Shown here: positions 17,201-26,004 of the stretch, piece by piece
Layout: the number at the start of each line of letters is the position of its first letter
Numbering within the stretch: position 1 is the stretch's first letter
Origin: Synergistaceae bacterium
Lineage (GTDB): Bacteria > Synergistota > Synergistia > Synergistales > Aminobacteriaceae
Direction of reading: 5' to 3'
DNA: 64,000 nt
NCBI GenBank assembly: GCA_018436725.1
Contig: JAHDKT010000002.1
Coordinates: 20,013-84,012 of the forward strand
Notes under the pieces: generated by a model
Seen by the model: the letters and a program-made list of their open reading frames with translations, nothing else
What the model was told of the DNA's origin: nothing
Database searches by the model: none
Translations under genes and position numbers: made by a program

Positions 17201-18292
17201 TCAATCCATCTTGATGCGGAACAGGAAGCCGACGGCCAGGCAGAAGGCCATGCCGATCACCGTCGCCGTCATTCCGTACGCCGTCACGCCCGCGGGCGAA
17301 CTCGCGAGCGAGAAGTTATGCGCGAATCCGGCGCCGACGAGCATTCCGAGCACGAAGATCGCCGAGTCGCCGTCGCCCTCGCCGGACATGATGAACTGCC
17401 GTCCGGGGCAGCCTCCGGCGAGGGTGAAGGCGAGTCCGGAGAGGACCATGCCGAGAAAGTTCCACAGCTGGTTGACGTGCGCCACCGGCTGGCCTTCAAA
17501 TCCCGGTTTGAACATCCCGAGCGCGTAGTTCACCGCGAAGGCGACGACGAGGAACGCGGCCACGCCGTTGAAGAGGTGAGGATCCTTCACCATGATCAGG
17601 TCGCGGATCGCGCCCACGGTGCAGAAGCGGCTCTTCTGCGCCATCCAGCCGATGAGCAGCCCCGCCGCGAGGGAGATCGCAACCGGCGCCGCGGCTGCGC
17701 CCGGCCCGGATTTGGAGAAAAAGACCGGTCCGGTTCCTTCGGGTCCGAAGAGCGGCCGGAAGAAGAGAAGAGCAAGCAGCGCGAGCGCGGCGAGCGGCAT
17801 GACGGCCCCCGCCCACTTGGGCGACTTCTCCGCCTTGCCGAGGCTGAACCCCCGCCAGAGGAAGACGATGCCGATACCGATACCGACCACGAGTCCGCCG
17901 ATGCCCGCGAGCGCGTTCCAGTCGCCGCCCGCGAGACGGGCGTACGCTCTCCACGGGCAGCCGAGGAAGATCAGCGCGCCGATCATCGCGAAGAAGCCGA
18001 GGAAGAAGCGGACGACGGGGGAGGAGCCGGAACGCGGACGGTACTCCTTCGCAAGGAAGGCGGCGAGGAACGACCCCAGAATGAAGCCGGGGATCTCCGG
18101 ACGGAGGTACTGCACCACGCCCGCCCTGTGTAGCCCGAGCGCCCCCGCGATGTCGCGCGTGAAGCACGCCACGCAGATGCCCATGTTGCCCGGATTGCCG
18201 AAGTAGACCAGCAGCGCCGCAAGCGCGCCCACAACGCCCCCGGTGATCGCGGGGCCGAAGCGGGACATGAGAAGATCGTTGAAACCCTTCAT
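17201..18292 (-). CDS. yedE: YedE-type putative selenium (thiosulfate-like) transporter
   Basis: A 363-aa polytopic protein of the YeeE/YedE family with about ten helices arranged as two repeats. It has the family Cys motifs: MGICVACFTRD near 35-45, FLGCPWRAYARLAGGDWNAL, SRFCTVGAIRD and LAGGCPGRQF. The family imports thiosulfate; YedE members next to TusA-like/YedF proteins are assigned to selenium. I chose the ATG at 18292, 9 bases after AAAGGGTGA, over the GTG at 18301. The start of the tusA-like gene follows 17 bases after its stop. A strong promoter with an operator-like word lies upstream (18350-18378). Confidence 0.9.
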   Translation of the reverse strand: MKGFNDLLMSRFGPAITGGVVGALAALLVYFGNPGNMGICVACFTRDIAGALGLHRAGVVQYLRPEIPGFILGSFLAAFLAKEYRPRSGSSPVVRFFLGFFAMIGALIFLGCPWRAYARLAGGDWNALAGIGGLVVGIGIGIVFLWRGFSLGKAEKSPKWAGAVMPLAALALLALLFFRPLFGPEGTGPVFFSKSGPGAAAAPVAISLAAGLLIGWMAQKSRFCTVGAIRDLIMVKDPHLFNGVAAFLVVAFAVNYALGMFKPGFEGQPVAHVNQLWNFLGMVLSGLAFTLAGGCPGRQFIMSGEGDGDSAIFVLGMLVGAGFAHNFSLASSPAGVTAYGMTATVIGMAFCLAVGFLFRIKMD

Positions 18293-18349
18293 GAAGAACA
18301 CTCACCCTTTCGAATCGAACATGGAATAAAGTTAATTCCTCAGAGTGAG

Positions 18350-18378
18350 ATTATAGTTCGTATTCCTGAATACCGCAA
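18350..18378 (-). promoter_or_regulatory. yedE promoter with ATTCCTGAATA word
   Basis: Minus-strand -35 TTGCGG and -10 TATAAT separated by exactly 17 bases. The spacer next to the -35 holds TATTCAGGAATA (plus strand TATTCCTGAATA, 18361-18372), an inverted repeat of TATTC. The same 11 bases ATTCCTGAATA occupy the same place in the rrf2-hcp promoter (32397-32408). Confidence 0.65.
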
Positions 18379-18476
18379 GAAGAGCTTCCGGCCTCCCCGA
18401 GCGAAGGGAGCGCCGCATTCGAAGACCATGGTTGCCATACGGTGCGAAGGGCTTCCTCTCCGTCTCGGGTTCCGGG

Positions 18477-19835
18477 TCAGTTCGCCGGAGCCGCCTCTCT
18501 TCGAAGGCGTCCCATAAGATTGCGGTAGAGCGGAAACGCGACGGAGAGGGAGAGAACGTCGGCCAAAGGCTGCGTCCAGATGACGCCGTACATTCCGAAG
18601 AGCGCGTTCATGACGAAGAGCAGAGGGATGTTGATCAACCCCTGCCGGCAGACGGAGAGGAGAAGCGACTCCTTCCCCCTTCCCATGGCCTGGAACGTGG
18701 TGTTCATCAGCGAGTTGATTCCCATGAAGGGCGTGGCGAGGCAGGCTATGCGGAGGAAATCGGTTCCGAGGGCGATGGTCTCGTCGTTTCGGATGAAGAG
18801 CCATATGATGAAGGGCGCGAACAGTTCGAAGGCTGCGATACAGAGGAAGGCGAAAGCGAAGGAGACGAAGCGCGCGAAACGGCTGACGGCCCCCATGCGT
18901 TTGAAATCCTTCGCGGCGTAGTTGTACGCGACCAGCGGGAGGATGCCCTGAGAGAGTCCGCGGGAGAACTTCATCGGGACCATGTCGATCTTCTTGACGA
19001 TGCCGAAGGCCGCGACAGGTATATTGCCGTATCCGGATGCCAGCTTGTTGATCGTTCCGTTGGAGACGACCGCCAGCAGCATTTGAAGGGCCGCGGGCAG
19101 ACCGACGACGAAGACGGGGCGGACGATGTTCCGGTCGAGGGAGATGTCGCGCGGCCGGATGGAGAGCGCCGTGGTCCCCGCGACCTGTTTCAGCACGAAC
19201 AGATAGTAGCCGACGACGACGACGTTGGAGAGCATCGTGGCGATGGCGGCCCCCGCGACGCCGAGGCGCAGGAGGAAGATGAACGCGGGATCGAGGATGA
19301 TGTTCAGAAGACCGCCCAGCCCGACGCCGATTCCGGCCCGCCCCGCCTCGCCTTCGCTTCGCAGCAGATGCCCCAGAACAAGCGACGCGGCCGTGGGGAC
19401 GCCCCCGATCACGACGATCCAGAAGAGATACTCGCGGGCGAAACCGACGGTGGCGTCGCCCGCGCCGAGCAGCGGAAGCAACGGTTCCATGAAAAAGAAG
19501 ACGCAAAGCGACAGGAGGAGCGCCGCGAGAACGCACCCCCAGAAGCTGAACGCGGCCGCTCTCTTCGCCTCGCGCGGTCGCTTCGCCCCGAGCATGCGGG
19601 AGATCAGGCTCCCGCCGCCGACGCCGAAGAGATTGCCGAGCACGGTGAGCGTCATGAAAGCGGGAAAGCTCAGAGAAACCGCCGCGACCATGTCGGGGTT
19701 CCCCGTCTGTCCGACGAAGAAGATGTCCGCCAGATTGTAGATCATGGTCACGAGCTGGCTCAGTATCGCCGGTACCGCAAGCGCGACCACGGCCCTCGGC
19801 ACGGACGCGGATTCGAACATTTCCGTCATTTTCAT
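18477..19835 (-). CDS. MATE-family multidrug/toxin exporter
   Basis: A 452-aa protein with twelve membrane helices in two homologous halves, the MATE layout (VPAILSQLVTMIYNLADIFFVGQ in helix 1, GVGGGSLISRMLGAKR in the first half). It should expel a cationic or amphipathic compound using Na+ or H+. Start ATG at 19835 with a GGAGGGAGGG site. It is the last of eight minus-strand genes beginning with a dipeptide-binding protein and starts 29 bases after the second C45 hydrolase, which suggests it exports a product or toxic by-product of that pathway. Confidence 0.9.
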   Translation of the reverse strand: MKMTEMFESASVPRAVVALAVPAILSQLVTMIYNLADIFFVGQTGNPDMVAAVSLSFPAFMTLTVLGNLFGVGGGSLISRMLGAKRPREAKRAAAFSFWGCVLAALLLSLCVFFFMEPLLPLLGAGDATVGFAREYLFWIVVIGGVPTAASLVLGHLLRSEGEAGRAGIGVGLGGLLNIILDPAFIFLLRLGVAGAAIATMLSNVVVVGYYLFVLKQVAGTTALSIRPRDISLDRNIVRPVFVVGLPAALQMLLAVVSNGTINKLASGYGNIPVAAFGIVKKIDMVPMKFSRGLSQGILPLVAYNYAAKDFKRMGAVSRFARFVSFAFAFLCIAAFELFAPFIIWLFIRNDETIALGTDFLRIACLATPFMGINSLMNTTFQAMGRGKESLLLSVCRQGLINIPLLFVMNALFGMYGVIWTQPLADVLSLSVAFPLYRNLMGRLRREAAPAN

Positions 19836-19864
19836 CGTCGACGCCCTCCCTCCGCCTGCGCCCT

Positions 19865-20917
19865 TCACCGCATCGAATACTTCACGAACTCTCCTTCGCA
19901 GGGAGGCCCCTGGCAGATGTGGGCGGCGTTCTCGCCGAAATCGACGATCATGCAGGCGACGGTGATGCCCCGATGATCGAGCGGAATATCCACCTCCGAA
20001 GGGTGGCGGCATATCGCCTTCGGGTAGTTCTCGTGATCGCACATGCACATTTTTATAGAGTCGACGTCGAGGTCGCCTCGCCGTTTCCTGAGAAGCTGCT
20101 CCAACCTGTCTCCCCTCGGGCTCTCCTCCAACGCGTTGCGCCGGGGATTCGCCACGAAGTGGTTCGCATGGGTCAGTATCCCGTCCGTCGGTTCCAGTAT
20201 ATCGCATCCGTTCGGATGCGCCTCTATATCGACGGCTCTCCCGTCTTTCGAGGCCAGCAACATATTGTTGGAGACGCTGCGCTTCGTCGTCAGCAGCAGC
20301 TGTTTCGCCTCCTCGAAGCTTCTGCAGGAGAAGATTTTTCTCCTGAGAAAGGTTACCGGGATTCCCGTTCCCTCCGCGTCGTGCACCGACTGGAGCGCGT
20401 TGTTGCACAACCCCACGCCGTGCGAGTTGAACCCCTCGCGTATGAGCTGTCCCGCTTCGGTGAGACCTATAACCCGCGTTCCGTCGGGCTCCTCGATATG
20501 CAGAACGACGATGTTGTCCAGAATTCCGGCGCGGAAATCCCAATTCTTCACCAGAAGCGTTTTCCCTCCCCGAGAAGCCTCGGGCAGTACGGCGCACGTG
20601 GTGCACTCCTGTTCGCGGGGAAATTTCGTGATCTCGTACCGACAGTTCAATACCATCAACTCTTCGAACGAGATCTCCGCTCCGGCCGCTATGCCCCTGG
20701 CCTCTTCAAGCAGCTCCGGCATCGCGTCGTCGATGAGAGGGACGCAGGAGAGCGCGTAGTTCGCCATGCTCTCCCAGCTTCTGCCGCCCGTCCGGGCGAA
20801 GAACCTCCTGTATCCCTCGACGCCCGACCGTACCTTCTCCTTCGCCTGCCGCCCGTACTGGACGCCTCTTTCATAGGGCGTCGCCCCCTCTATTACAACA
20901 AGTTGAAACGTTCTCAT
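19865..20917 (-). CDS. C45-family autoproteolytic acyltransferase/hydrolase, copy B
   Basis: A 350-aa Ntn-hydrolase of peptidase family C45 (isopenicillin N acyltransferase family). These precursors cut themselves before an internal Cys that becomes the nucleophile; here it should be Cys105 in ECTTCAVLPEA, after the family stretch LNCRYEI (90-96). Downstream family features are present (KNWDFRAGILDN, GFNSHGVGLCNNALQS, THANHF). The family acylates, deacylates or cleaves amides such as beta-lactam side chains and N-acyl peptides. It is a tandem paralogue of the next gene, with the same MRTFQL start and near colinear sequence, and sits 53 bases behind it. No signal peptide, so probably cytosolic. 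Confidence 0.88.
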   Translation of the reverse strand: MRTFQLVVIEGATPYERGVQYGRQAKEKVRSGVEGYRRFFARTGGRSWESMANYALSCVPLIDDAMPELLEEARGIAAGAEISFEELMVLNCRYEITKFPREQECTTCAVLPEASRGGKTLLVKNWDFRAGILDNIVVLHIEEPDGTRVIGLTEAGQLIREGFNSHGVGLCNNALQSVHDAEGTGIPVTFLRRKIFSCRSFEEAKQLLLTTKRSVSNNMLLASKDGRAVDIEAHPNGCDILEPTDGILTHANHFVANPRRNALEESPRGDRLEQLLRKRRGDLDVDSIKMCMCDHENYPKAICRHPSEVDIPLDHRGITVACMIVDFGENAAHICQGPPCEGEFVKYSMR

Positions 20918-20970
20918 AGGCTGCGTACACCCCTCTCTCCCGGCGCTCGCGTCCGGGACGCGTTTTTCGA

Positions 20971-22044
20971 CTATTTGCGGGAACCGCTTTTCTCCGACGC
21001 TTCGACGGCGACGAACTCCCCCTCGCACGGGGGGCCGGCGCAGATGTGGGCGACCCCGTTTTCGAAGTCGTAGACGACTCCGGCGACCGTGACGCCGCGT
21101 CTTCCGAGAGGCAGCGAGACGTCGGACGGGTGTCGGCAGAGCGCCTTCGGATAGTTTTCATGATCGCCGAGGCACTGCGCGATGTACGGAACGTCGATCC
21201 GGCCGCGGCGCTTCTCCAGAAGCTCTCTCAACCGATCTCCCCTCGGGCTCGTTTCGAGGGCGTTTCTCTCGGGGTAACGGACGAAGTGGTTCGCATGCGT
21301 AATGATTCCGTCCACAGGTTCGAGCACGTCGGCTCCGCCGGGGTGGGCTTCGAAATCGATGGCTCGCCCATCCGCGGACGCCAGCATGAAATTGCAGGAG
21401 ACGCTCCGCTTCGCTTCGCGCAGCAGCTTCGCGGCTTCGTCGAAGGATCGGCAGGAGAGCGCCTTTCTTCTAAGAAACGTCACGGGGACGCCGACGCCCC
21501 GGTTGTCGTCCACCGACTGGAGGTTGTTGGCGCATAGACCGACGCCGCGGCTGTTGAAGCCGTTCCGTATCACCTGTCCGGCTTCCGCCAGCCCGACGAT
21601 CCAGGCGCCGCCGGGCTCTCTCATGCGCAGAATCACCACGTTGTCCAGAATGCCCGCGCGGTAGTCCCAGTTCTGCCCGACGTAGGTCCGCCCCCCTTCG
21701 CCGGCCTCCGGAAGCACGGCGAAGGATGTGCATTCGTTGGGGCGGGGGAATTTGGTGATCTCGTACCGGCAGTTCAACACCATCACCTCGTCGATCCCCA
21801 GTCCGGCTCCGTCTGCGATTCCGCGCGCCTCCTCCGCGAGTTCGGGGTAGGCGCCCGCGACGACGGGCATATACGAAAGAGCGGTCTCTTTTATCCGCTC
21901 CCAGCTCATGCCGCCGGTCTCGGCGAAGAGCGCGCGGTAGTCGTTCACTCCCGCCCTGATTTTCTCCTCCGCCAGCCTCCCGTACTGGAACCCGCCCTCG
22001 TAAGGACCGGCGGCGTCGATATCTATCAGTTGAAAAGTTCTCAT
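20971..22044 (-). CDS. C45-family autoproteolytic acyltransferase/hydrolase, copy A
   Basis: A 357-aa paralogue of the following gene and of the same C45 Ntn-hydrolase family: LNCRYEI (90-96), predicted nucleophile Cys105 in NECTSFAVLPEA, then QNWDYRAGILDNVVILR and GFNSRGVGLCANNLQS. The two copies differ at many positions, so the duplication is not recent and they may have different acyl or peptide specificity. It starts 40 bases after the last Dpp-type ATPase gene. Together with the peptide importer, this argues that a peptide-like or N-acylated substrate is brought in and cleaved. Confidence 0.88.
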   Translation of the reverse strand: MRTFQLIDIDAAGPYEGGFQYGRLAEEKIRAGVNDYRALFAETGGMSWERIKETALSYMPVVAGAYPELAEEARGIADGAGLGIDEVMVLNCRYEITKFPRPNECTSFAVLPEAGEGGRTYVGQNWDYRAGILDNVVILRMREPGGAWIVGLAEAGQVIRNGFNSRGVGLCANNLQSVDDNRGVGVPVTFLRRKALSCRSFDEAAKLLREAKRSVSCNFMLASADGRAIDFEAHPGGADVLEPVDGIITHANHFVRYPERNALETSPRGDRLRELLEKRRGRIDVPYIAQCLGDHENYPKALCRHPSDVSLPLGRRGVTVAGVVYDFENGVAHICAGPPCEGEFVAVEASEKSGSRK

Positions 22045-22084
22045 TCGTATTTTCTCCTTTTCCAGAGGCGTCGCATGCCGCGCG

Positions 22085-23035
22085 TTATCGAAACAGAACG
22101 CACGAGACGAAATGATCGACGCCGATCTCCATCAGTTCCGGAGGAAAGAGCAGACATTCCGGCGTCGCCATGGGGCATCGCGGAGCGAAACGGCACCCTG
22201 GCCTCGGGTCGATGGGGCTGGTCACCTCGCCCCGGATCACGTCGAGCTTCTTCCGGTTCTTCAGCGAAGGAACGGGAATCGCGTCCAGAAGCGCCTTCGT
22301 GTACGGGTGGCTCGGATGCTCGAAGAGTTCGTCCGCCGGCGCCCGTTCCACGCACCGACCGAGGTACATGACCGCGATATCGTCGCTGATGTGCTTCACG
22401 ACGCTCATATCGTGGGTTATGAAGAGGTAGGTCAGCCCCATCTCGTCCTGAAGATCCATCATCAGGTTGAGAATCTGGGCCTGGATGGAGACGTCGAGAG
22501 CCGAAACCGGCTCGTCGCAGACGATGAACTCCGGATTGAGCGCGAGCGCCCGGGCCACTCCGATTCGCTGCCTCCGTCCGCCGTCGAGTTCGTGCGGATA
22601 CGTGTTCACGAACCTCTCCGCGAGGCCCACGGTTTCCATAAGCTCGAAAACGCGCTCCAGCAGCTCTTCCCGGTTCGTTATCGCCCCCGTCACCTTGATG
22701 GGCTCGGCGATGATCTCGCTCACGGTCATCCTGGGGTTGAGCGAGGCGAAGGGGTCCTGAAAGATGATCTGCATCTCCTTTCGAAGCTCCTTCATCTTTC
22801 CCTGTCCGTACCCGAGGATGTTCTCCCCTTTGAACAGTATCTCGCCGCTCGTCGGCTCGACGAGTCTGAGCAGCAGCCTTCCCAGCGTCGACTTTCCGCA
22901 CCCCGACTCGCCCACCATGCCGAGCGTCTCTCCCTTGCCGATGGAGATGTCGACGTCGTCCACCGCGTGGAGCAGTCCTCCGGCGACGGGAAAGTATTTT
23001 TTGAGGTTCTTCGTCCGAATCAAAGGGGCGCTCAT
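22085..23035 (-). CDS. dppF: Dipeptide/oligopeptide ABC transporter ATPase (DppF-type)
   Basis: A 316-aa ATPase: Walker A GESGCGKST, Q-loop IIFQDPFASLNPR, Walker B FIVCDEPVSALD and switch His ITHD, plus the C-terminal oligopeptide-transporter extension with CRFAPRCP cysteines that can carry an Fe-S cluster. The signature is LDGGRRQR rather than the usual LSGGQ-QR, a mild substitution at its second position. Start ATG overlaps the preceding ATPase stop by 4 bases (ATGA at 23032-23035). It pairs with the DppD-type ATPase. Confidence 0.92.
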   Translation of the reverse strand: MSAPLIRTKNLKKYFPVAGGLLHAVDDVDISIGKGETLGMVGESGCGKSTLGRLLLRLVEPTSGEILFKGENILGYGQGKMKELRKEMQIIFQDPFASLNPRMTVSEIIAEPIKVTGAITNREELLERVFELMETVGLAERFVNTYPHELDGGRRQRIGVARALALNPEFIVCDEPVSALDVSIQAQILNLMMDLQDEMGLTYLFITHDMSVVKHISDDIAVMYLGRCVERAPADELFEHPSHPYTKALLDAIPVPSLKNRKKLDVIRGEVTSPIDPRPGCRFAPRCPMATPECLLFPPELMEIGVDHFVSCVLFR

Positions 23036-24024
23036 CGCGTCGTCGCCCCTCTCTCCGGATGCGCGAACAGATGGCATCGTACCGAATGCGTTCCTCGGAC
23101 GGCGGCGTCCGGAGAGACTCCGAAGCATATCTCCATGCGGCGCGGGCAACGCTCGACGAATCCGCACCCCGACGGCGGCGACGCGGGATCCGGCATCAGG
23201 CCTTCTATCGGACTGAGCCGTCGGGTCTTCTTCGTCATATCCGGAATGGAGCCGAAGAGCCCTATCGTGTAGGGGTGATGCCGCCTGCCTTCGAAGATGT
23301 CCTCCACCGTCCCCAGTTCGATGATCTCCCCCGCGTACATGATGGCTACGCGGTCGCAGATCTGCGCGACCACTCCGAGGTCGTGCGTGATCAGGATCAT
23401 GGAGGTTCCGAACTTCCGTTTCAGTTCGTCCATCATCTTCAACACCTGCGCCTGAATGGTGACGTCGAGCGCGGTAGTCGGCTCGTCGGCCAACAGTAGT
23501 TTGGGGTTGCACGCCAACGCGATGGCGATGACGATACGCTGCTTCATCCCCCCGGAAAACTGGTGAGGGTACTCTCCCTTGCGCTCCGCCGGAATGCCCA
23601 CCATCCCCATCATCTCGTCCACCTTCGCCTCGATGGCGTCTCCGCCCAGATCCGGGTAGTGCAGCTTCAGGACCTCGGCGATCTGGTCGCCGACGGTGTG
23701 GATCGGGTTGAGGCTGGTCATGGGATCCTGGAAGATCATGGAGACGTCGTTTCCGCGGAGCAGGCGCATATCCGCCTCGGTGAGCCGCATCAGACTTCTG
23801 CCCTCCAGAAAAATCTCCCCCTTCTTGACGATCCCTACCTTGTCGGGCAACAGGCGCATGACGCTCAGCGCCGTCGTGGTCTTTCCCGCTCCGGTCTCGC
23901 CCACCAGGCCGAGGGTCGTTCCCGCCTCGACGGACAGATCGACGCCGTTCAGGGCGTATATCTCGTCGTCGTCGGTCCTGTACATCACATGAAGATCTCT
24001 GATTTCCAATAGTTTTTCCGTCAT
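23032..24024 (-). CDS. dppD: Dipeptide/oligopeptide ABC transporter ATPase (DppD-type)
   Basis: A 330-aa ATPase with Walker A GETGAGKTT, Q-loop MIFQDPMTSLNP, signature FSGGMKQR, Walker B LLLADEPTTALD and switch His ITHD, followed by the oligopeptide extension with the CGFVERCPRRMEIC cysteine motif. It forms the heterodimeric motor with the DppF-type protein. The ATG at 24024 fits the family N-terminus; longer frames upstream read into the permease region. It starts 23 bases after the second permease gene. Confidence 0.92.
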   Translation of the reverse strand: MTEKLLEIRDLHVMYRTDDDEIYALNGVDLSVEAGTTLGLVGETGAGKTTTALSVMRLLPDKVGIVKKGEIFLEGRSLMRLTEADMRLLRGNDVSMIFQDPMTSLNPIHTVGDQIAEVLKLHYPDLGGDAIEAKVDEMMGMVGIPAERKGEYPHQFSGGMKQRIVIAIALACNPKLLLADEPTTALDVTIQAQVLKMMDELKRKFGTSMILITHDLGVVAQICDRVAIMYAGEIIELGTVEDIFEGRRHHPYTIGLFGSIPDMTKKTRRLSPIEGLMPDPASPPSGCGFVERCPRRMEICFGVSPDAAVRGTHSVRCHLFAHPERGATTR

Positions 24025-24047
24025 GATCGTTCTCCCTGCGCCCGTCG

Positions 24048-24965
24048 TCAGTTCTTCAGCCGCGGATCCATCGCGTCCCGAAGGCCGTCGCCGAGGAGAG
24101 TGAGCGACATGACGGCCATCACTATGGCGACGCCGGGGGCGACGGCGAGGTATGGGCGGTAGCGCAGCTGCCCCTTGGCCTCGGAGAGCATGGATCCCCA
24201 TTCCGGCGTCGGCTCCGATATACCGAGCCCGATGAAGCTCAGAGAGGCGATGGTGATGACCGAGCGCGCCACGGTCTGGGTAGCCTGAACGAGGATCGGC
24301 CCCATGGCGTTCGGCAGGATATGTCTGAAGATGATGCGCGCGTCGCTCGTACCGCAGGCTCTCGCGGCCTCGATGTACTCTTGGCCGATGATGCCGAGGA
24401 CGGAGGAGCGAACGATCCGCGACATCCGCGGTATCTGCGAAACGCCCATCGCGAGGACCAGGTTGAAGAGGCTCGTACCCAGGGCCGCGACCAGCGTGAT
24501 GGCCATCAGAATATTCGGCACCGCGAGGAAGACGTCCATGATACGCATCAGGATGTTGTCGACCCTTCCTCCGTAGTAGGCGGCCGACGCCCCTATGACG
24601 GCTCCGGCGGTCAGCGAAACGCAGATCGTCGCCATACCCACGAAGAGCGAGATACGCCCTCCGTAGATCACGCGGGCGAGCACGTCGCGCCCGAACTGAT
24701 CGGTCCCCAGAAGATGTTCTCCAGAAGGGGGGCGGAAGCGCATGGAGAGGTTCTGCGCGACGGCGTCCTCCTCGTAGTCCATGAACAGGTCCGCCGAAAG
24801 AACCAGGATCGTCATCGCCGCGAAAAGAACGAGCCCCAGCATAGCCAACCTGTTCTTCTTCAGGCGAAGCCAGATCGTCCGCATCTGACTCTTCTTTTTG
24901 TATCGACGAATCTTCTTCGCGGCCGCGACCCTTCCGCCGGCGGCCGTCCCGCTTCCCGTCGTCAT
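24048..24965 (-). CDS. dppC: Dipeptide/oligopeptide ABC transporter permease (DppC-type)
   Basis: A 305-aa permease: a basic N-terminal segment, helix 1 (about 35-55), the OppC N-terminal region (LLGTDQFGRDVLARVIYGGR) and the inner-membrane ATPase-contact loop EYIEAARACGTSDARIIFRHILPN, followed by the final helices. Its ATG overlaps the DppB stop by 4 bases (ATGA at 24962-24965). Confidence 0.93.
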   Translation of the reverse strand: MTTGSGTAAGGRVAAAKKIRRYKKKSQMRTIWLRLKKNRLAMLGLVLFAAMTILVLSADLFMDYEEDAVAQNLSMRFRPPSGEHLLGTDQFGRDVLARVIYGGRISLFVGMATICVSLTAGAVIGASAAYYGGRVDNILMRIMDVFLAVPNILMAITLVAALGTSLFNLVLAMGVSQIPRMSRIVRSSVLGIIGQEYIEAARACGTSDARIIFRHILPNAMGPILVQATQTVARSVITIASLSFIGLGISEPTPEWGSMLSEAKGQLRYRPYLAVAPGVAIVMAVMSLTLLGDGLRDAMDPRLKN

Positions 24966-25915
24966 ACCGTCACCTTCTTCGCCTTGCGCGTTACATACTT
25001 CGACTTCAACCTGGGGTCGATATACACGTAGACGATGTCCACGACGAGGTTGACGACGCTCGCTATGATCGCCGCGAACAGAACCGCCGCGATGACCATC
25101 GGCGTGTCCTTCGCCCGTATGGCGTTGATCATGAGCTGTCCCAAACCGGGAATCGCGAACACCTGTTCCACGACGATGGCCCCGCCGAGCGCGATCCCGA
25201 AGTTCACGCCGATGATGGTGACCACCGGAAGCAACGCGTTTCTGAGGGCGTGCCCGAAGATCACCCGGCTCTCCTTGGCGCCTTTCGCCCTCGCCGTCCT
25301 GATGTAGTCCTGACGGATGACTTCGAGCATGGTGGAGCGGGTCATCCGGAGCAGCGACGCCATGGTGTGCGCCGACGTCGCGATAGCCGGAAGGATGAGA
25401 TGACGCCAGCTGTCGACGCCGAGCGAAGGAAGCAGGCGCAGTTTCAGCGAGAAGAGCAGAATGAGCATCATCGCGAACCAGAACGCCGGCATCGAAGTCA
25501 GCAGAAGAGACGCCCCCAGCGTGACGTTGTCGACGATGGTGTACTGCCTCACCGCCGACAGAACGCCTATGGGAAGCCCGAGGACGATCGCTATCAGCGT
25601 GCTGGTCACGGCCAGATTGAGCGTGTAGGGGACGCGTGTCGCTATCTCCCGAAAAACGGGGATGTTCGTCCTGTAGGAGCGCCCGAAATCACCCCGCAGC
25701 GCGTCGCCGACATACCGCGCGTACCGGACCGGAAAAGGGTCGTTGAGCCCCATCTCCTCCCGCAGCGCCTCGTACTGCTCCGGCCGCGCGCCTTCTCCGA
25801 GGATCATGATCGCCGGATCGCCCGGCGTCAGATTCATGATGCTGAAAATGAGGAACGTCACTCCCAGGATGACCGGAAAGATCATAAGAAGCCGTTTGAC
25901 GATATACCTGAACAT
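24962..25915 (-). CDS. dppB: Dipeptide/oligopeptide ABC transporter permease (DppB-type)
   Basis: A 317-aa permease with six helices, the DppB N-terminus (IVKRLLMIFPVILGVTFLIF), the NLTPGDPA loop and the ATPase-contact loop QDYIRTARAKGAKESRVIFGHALRN. I chose the ATG at 25915, preceded by AAGGGGGG, over a TTG six codons earlier. An 89-base gap with a stable hairpin separates it from the binding-protein gene, so the permeases and ATPases are probably made at lower levels than the binding protein. Confidence 0.93.
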   Translation of the reverse strand: MFRYIVKRLLMIFPVILGVTFLIFSIMNLTPGDPAIMILGEGARPEQYEALREEMGLNDPFPVRYARYVGDALRGDFGRSYRTNIPVFREIATRVPYTLNLAVTSTLIAIVLGLPIGVLSAVRQYTIVDNVTLGASLLLTSMPAFWFAMMLILLFSLKLRLLPSLGVDSWRHLILPAIATSAHTMASLLRMTRSTMLEVIRQDYIRTARAKGAKESRVIFGHALRNALLPVVTIIGVNFGIALGGAIVVEQVFAIPGLGQLMINAIRAKDTPMVIAAVLFAAIIASVVNLVVDIVYVYIDPRLKSKYVTRKAKKVTV

Positions 25916-25938
25916 CGAGTACCCCCCTTGCACGGAGA

Positions 25939-25973
25939 CGGGCCGCGGAGAAGACGTTTTCTTCCGCGGCCCG
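25939..25973 (-). terminator. Intercistronic hairpin between binding protein and dppB
   Basis: CGGGCCGCGGA pairs with TCCGCGGCCCG (11 bp, plus a short AAG/CTT continuation across a 2-base bulge) around a T-rich loop. There is no U-tract after it, so partial termination or mRNA-end protection after the binding-protein gene is more likely than full termination. Confidence 0.6.
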
Positions 25974-26004
25974 GTCCTATGGATGTCTGGATCGCGGTTT
26001 CGGT

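Noticed and set aside
16965..18292. Possible selenoprotein with in-frame TGA near the selenium-type genes
   Set aside because: All nearby genes read through without internal TGA and no SECIS-like hairpin after a TGA could be recognised.
25939..25973. Operon-ending terminator after the dipeptide-binding protein
   Set aside because: The stem has no following U-tract and the permease genes follow on the same strand with no visible promoter; kept as an intercistronic hairpin instead.
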